From Atrichornis clamosus (Eukaryota > Chordata > Aves > Passeriformes > Menuridae): DNA of 64,000 nucleotides. Position numbers and translations under genes: made by a program. Location: contig WBMZ01003045.1 of the NCBI GenBank assembly GCA_013400975.1, positions 38,325 to 102,324 of the forward strand, written 5' to 3'. This document shows positions 61,201-64,000 of this stretch, piece by piece. The notes under the pieces are model-generated. The model made no database searches, was not told where the DNA came from, and saw only the letters and a program-made list of their open reading frames with translations. Within the stretch, counting starts at the first letter, position 1. Each line of letters starts with the position of its first letter.

Positions 61201-62379
61201 TTTAGCTAAATGTAACTTATTATTTTTTTACAAGAAAGGACATTCAAGTATTTAATACAAATTAAACAAAATATTGTGGTCCTTTAAATAGCAAGTTAAT
61301 CTTGTTTAAATCTTCAATTAAAAAAAAAAACCCAAACAACAGAACTCAAACCTGAAAATTCTGCATACAAAAGTATTGTTTGCTTATATATTTTTTTCCA
61401 AGAGAAGAATGAATGTAGGGAAAAGCCATTTATATCACCCTGGTCGTTTACAGGCCAACTACACAATTCAATAATTCGGGACCAGCTTTTTCACAAGCAA
61501 ATACAAATTCATAATACAGCAGCATGGTGCTGATTTGACCTGAAAGTAAATGCTTTTCAGGTATTATGTTGATTTTTTTCACTGCAAAGTGGTGTTTTTC
61601 TAAAGGATAAAATGAAAACGGGAATAATTCTAGAGTATGTGTACTGAACTCAAATGACTTTCCAGTAGGAATGCTGGCAGGAACAGTAACAGTAGTTGCA
61701 GATGAGTGTTCAGTCAATTCAGTTGTTTGCTCTGGTGAATTTTTAAGTAGTGATGTTCTGCTCTAGTAGATGCAGACATGTGTGTTTCAATAAAAGTTTA
61801 TAGTCCATGTCTGAAGACATATTTACCTTTTAAATAAAAACTGGCTTATTTAAAAAAAAGTAACCAAAACCACAGTGATAGTTCAAAAAGAAATTTTTGA
61901 TTTAATGCAGAAATTATGGGGTAAATCACAAGATCTGGTCTGACAAAATTGTGATTTTCCCCCCCAAGCAGATAACAGGAATTTTATTCCACTATACTTC
62001 AGAGGCGAAAATTCTTAATCCAACTCTGATGATGCTTCTAACTTATACCAGTCTGTCAGAGGGTGTCATTTAAAACAGGAGTTGGTGATCCCAGCAGCAG
62101 CTGTAACACTCAGCTGAGTCCAGAGGAGTGAATTCAGTCGAGGGCAGGTGAAATCCACTTCACAGGGTGGCTGTGCCTCACACTGACCCCTTTTGAAATG
62201 GAAACCTTCCAAAACCATGCCAGTGCAGGTTTTTCTTGTGATTCTGTGGGTTTTCAGTGGCACTCGCCTGAGAGTGGAGGCAGCAGTGGGAACACCCATT
62301 CCTCTGCAGAGACCCAGGGGTAGCAACTGGTTTTCCCAGGGTGGCTTTTGAGGTGTGCTGGAGAGACATAAACAACAGC
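58271..62379. other. Unique non-coding sequence, AT-rich in its second half
   Basis: No gene or repeat family recognised. From 61.0 to 62.0 kb the sequence is AT-rich, with several AATAAA and TTTATT words and an A-run at 61320-61331. This could be the 3' untranslated part of an unseen transcript on either strand, but there is no coding exon to anchor it. Opposing frames at 60540-60964 have no domain. Confidence 0.5.
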
Positions 62380-62759
62380 GTTACGCGGCCGGCCCTTGAC
62401 AGAGTTTCTGATGTTACTCTGGGAGGAAGGTGCTACATTTTCCTTCTGCTCCTACCCTCTGGTTTCTAAGGTCTGCGAGCTTCTGAAGCTCCCCAGCTCC
62501 CCCTCCGCTCTGCTGGCGCTGCTGCAGAGACACCTTGAATTTGGCAGTGTTTGCAAAACCCACGCACCCCTTCCCCTCCGGATGCAAGGCCTGGTAGAGG
62601 AGAGGAGCGTCTCAGCCTTTGCACTGTCTATTTGTGGCCTTTTCCTCTGAGAAGACAAAGGTGAAAATGTAAAGCCAAGCAAAACAATCTCGGCCGCTGC
62701 AAAAAAAATGCTGAGCTCCCTTCAAAACTGAAGAGAGAGCTGGAAGCCCTGAGGTCCCC
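62380..62759. other. GC-rising sequence upstream of the promoter zone
   Basis: CpGs begin to appear (TTACGCGGCCGG at 62380-62392, CTCGGCCGC at about 62688). No repeat is recognised and frames are short. Confidence 0.4.
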
Positions 62760-62894
62760 ACGGCACAAACTGACTGCAGCGTGGGACGATGACGCCATCC
62801 CAGCCAGTGTCAGACGCTTTGGGGCTGAATCACAGTGTCGCCGGGCTGGTCGGATATCCTGAGAGCTGCAGCTGCCGCGGGATGGCCGCGGAGG
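62760..62894 (+). other. Possible first coding exon with upstream CpG-rich leader
   Basis: The segment contains ATG GCC GCG GAG G at 62882-62894 in a GCCGCGGG-ATGG start context, followed at once by GTAAGA, a near-perfect splice donor. MAAE is a very common N terminus of vertebrate proteins with a tiny first coding exon. The upstream 120 bases are CpG-enriched and include GATGACGCCAT, a CRE-like half site, as expected for a TATA-less promoter. Without a splice partner in the window the gene cannot be named, and if unspliced the frame stops after 16 codons. Confidence 0.3.
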
Positions 62895-63779
62895 GTAAGA
62901 AACCGCTCCAAAGCAGAAAGAAAACAAATTAAAGAAACCTTTCAGAGAGTTGCCAGTAAAGTTGCTTTGGCTCTGCGTCCCGGCATCGCTCCCAAATCCA
63001 GCCTCTCGTCCTCGGATAAAGCACTACAGCCTGGAATGAGAGTCAGATGCGTGGGAGGAGGGCATGTATCTGTGTCTGGGCTGGAAAACATATGTACTGT
63101 AGTGCTTAGAAAAAGCTTTTTACTTTGGGCCTTGCTCCAGAAAACCTTTTTTCCTTGCTTTTACAACTGTCCCCTATTCCTTGGGACTACCCAGATGTTT
63201 AACCCAAGGGAGTTAAGGAGTTTTTAAGGACAGGGAGCTAAGGAGTTTTCTTTGCGTCATTCCCTCTGACCCCTGGGCCTGAGAGCAGTCAGCCTTGGGC
63301 ACACAGCCACCAGCCCACACTTCTGGTCCTTGAGATCTGGGTGGGATGGGATGCTCACCTGAGCCGTGGGGTGACCTGTAGCAGCAGTGGACCCACAGCT
63401 TCTGGCTTTACCTGTTAGGAGGGGATCAAGCCTCAGGCTCAGCAGAGGGGGGACCACAGAATACCTTGCGGGACGAAAGAAGAGAGGGAGGAAAAGGAGA
63501 TCCTGAGAGGCTGTTGCTGGCCCATTCCTACCTTTTTATCCCGAGGTTTTATTAGTGGGTGGGTTGATTGTTACTTTTAAAAAATCCGTATCCTGGAATT
63601 TAGCAACTATGTGGGAATTTTAGCTAGTCTCAAAGACAAACAGGAGCCACCACCATCAAACCGGATGTCCTTAGCCTGCCAGGTCACAGCAAGAAGCCTG
63701 GGAGGGGGGAAATAATTTTTTTTTTTTTTTAAGTGAATACCTTTTGCTTTTTCACATCACAATTTAAATCCCAGCCTCT
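62895..63779. other. Sequence between exon-like segment and CpG island
   Basis: Would be intron if the first-exon call is right. It holds an imperfect direct duplication around 63208-63250 and a poly-T run at about 63717-63730. No exon or repeat family is recognised. Confidence 0.45.
63208..63250. repeat. Imperfect direct duplication, ~25-bp spacing
   Basis: GGGAGTTAAGGAGTTTTT (63208-63225) and GGGAGCTAAGGAGTTTTC (63233-63250) differ at two of 18 positions and are separated by AAGGACA. Probably a local slippage or duplication event. Confidence 0.8.
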
Positions 63780-64000
63780 TCCCGGCGGGCAGGACTGCTC
63801 TGACCCAAGGGATGCGGATGCGGACAACCGGCACGGCCGAGGCCCGGGGACGAGGCTGGAGAGGCTTCTCAGAGCAGAGCGAGGGGAGCGAGCGGGGGCT
63901 GGGGAAGGGCTGAGGCTGCTGTGCCCTCGCTGCTCCCGGGCGGAGGCGCGGAGGGCTCCGCTGTGCCCGGGCGGTGCCGGCCCCGCCGCCCGCCCCGGCC
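63780..64000. promoter_or_regulatory. CpG island, cut by the window end
   Basis: By hand count about 25 CpGs fall in the last 220 bases, with GC content rising to almost pure G+C in the final 60. Typical promoter words are visible (CCCGGGCGG, GCCCCGCC, CCGCCCGCCCC, the last two GC-box/SP1-like). This marks a vertebrate CpG-island promoter or first exon that continues beyond position 64000. Direction of transcription cannot be read from the window. Confidence 0.8.
63883..63909 (+). promoter_or_regulatory. G-quadruplex-forming motif
   Basis: Four G-runs on the plus strand (GGGG at 63883-63886, GGGGG at 63894-63898, GGGG at 63901-63904, GGG at 63907-63909) are separated by loops of 7, 2 and 2 bases, meeting the standard G3+N1-7 rule. 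Such motifs are common in CpG-island promoters. Confidence 0.75.

Noticed and set aside
61080..61990. AT-rich stretch as a 3' untranslated region
   Set aside because: AATAAA words are expected by chance in such AT-rich DNA and there is no coding exon on either side.
1..64000. CRISPR arrays, bacterial operons or defence genes, endogenous retroviruses with LTRs
   Set aside because: No regularly spaced direct repeats, no ribosome-binding-site-led gene strings, and no paired LTRs, gag, pol or env-like frames were seen.

Overview
The window looks like a non-coding stretch of a bird (or at least sauropsid) chromosome. The main evidence is the interspersed-repeat content. CR1 non-LTR retrotransposon fragments dominate, including two with recognisable ORF2 C-terminal reading frames and the CR1 3' octamer tail. 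There is one older L3-like CR1 and several very diverged MIR SINE remnants. I see no Alu, L1 or recognisable LTR element, and overall repeat density is low, which fits a bird better than a turtle or crocodilian. There are no bacterial-style operons, ribosome binding sites or CRISPR arrays. I recognise no conserved protein family outside the CR1 reverse-transcriptase remnants.

Layout. From 1 to 18.6 kb is unique sequence with an AT-rich block (13.0-13.9 kb), small CpG-enriched patches (6.2-6.4 and 10.3-10.6 kb), a 29-base poly-T tract and a few short stretches that read like old repeats or conserved non-coding elements. A CR1 copy lies at 18.67-19.15 kb. At 22.45-23.3 kb is an isolated CpG-rich domain whose long reading frames on both strands probably reflect few stop codons in GC-rich DNA. 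From 23.3 to 42.6 kb is mostly unique sequence with MIR remnants at about 31.7, 33.2, 35.5 and 36.9 kb and two small CR1 pieces. An ancient L3-like CR1 is at 42.7-43.1 kb, a perfect 16-bp inverted repeat at 45.16 kb, and a plus-strand CR1 at 46.9-47.3 kb. The best CR1 copy is at 56.6-57.5 kb. At the right edge, 62.76-62.90 kb has the form of a first coding exon (ATG followed by a splice donor), and 63.78-64.0 kb is a dense CpG island with a G-quadruplex motif, so a promoter probably sits at or just past the window end.

Interpretation. This is most simply intergenic or intronic DNA flanking a CpG-island gene at the right. No complete gene can be supported. Two weak exon-like segments on the minus strand (29.42-29.46 and 52.71-52.87 kb) and several low-repeat, homeodomain-site-like blocks are listed as low-confidence candidates for comparison with other genomes. 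I did not find an undescribed biological system.
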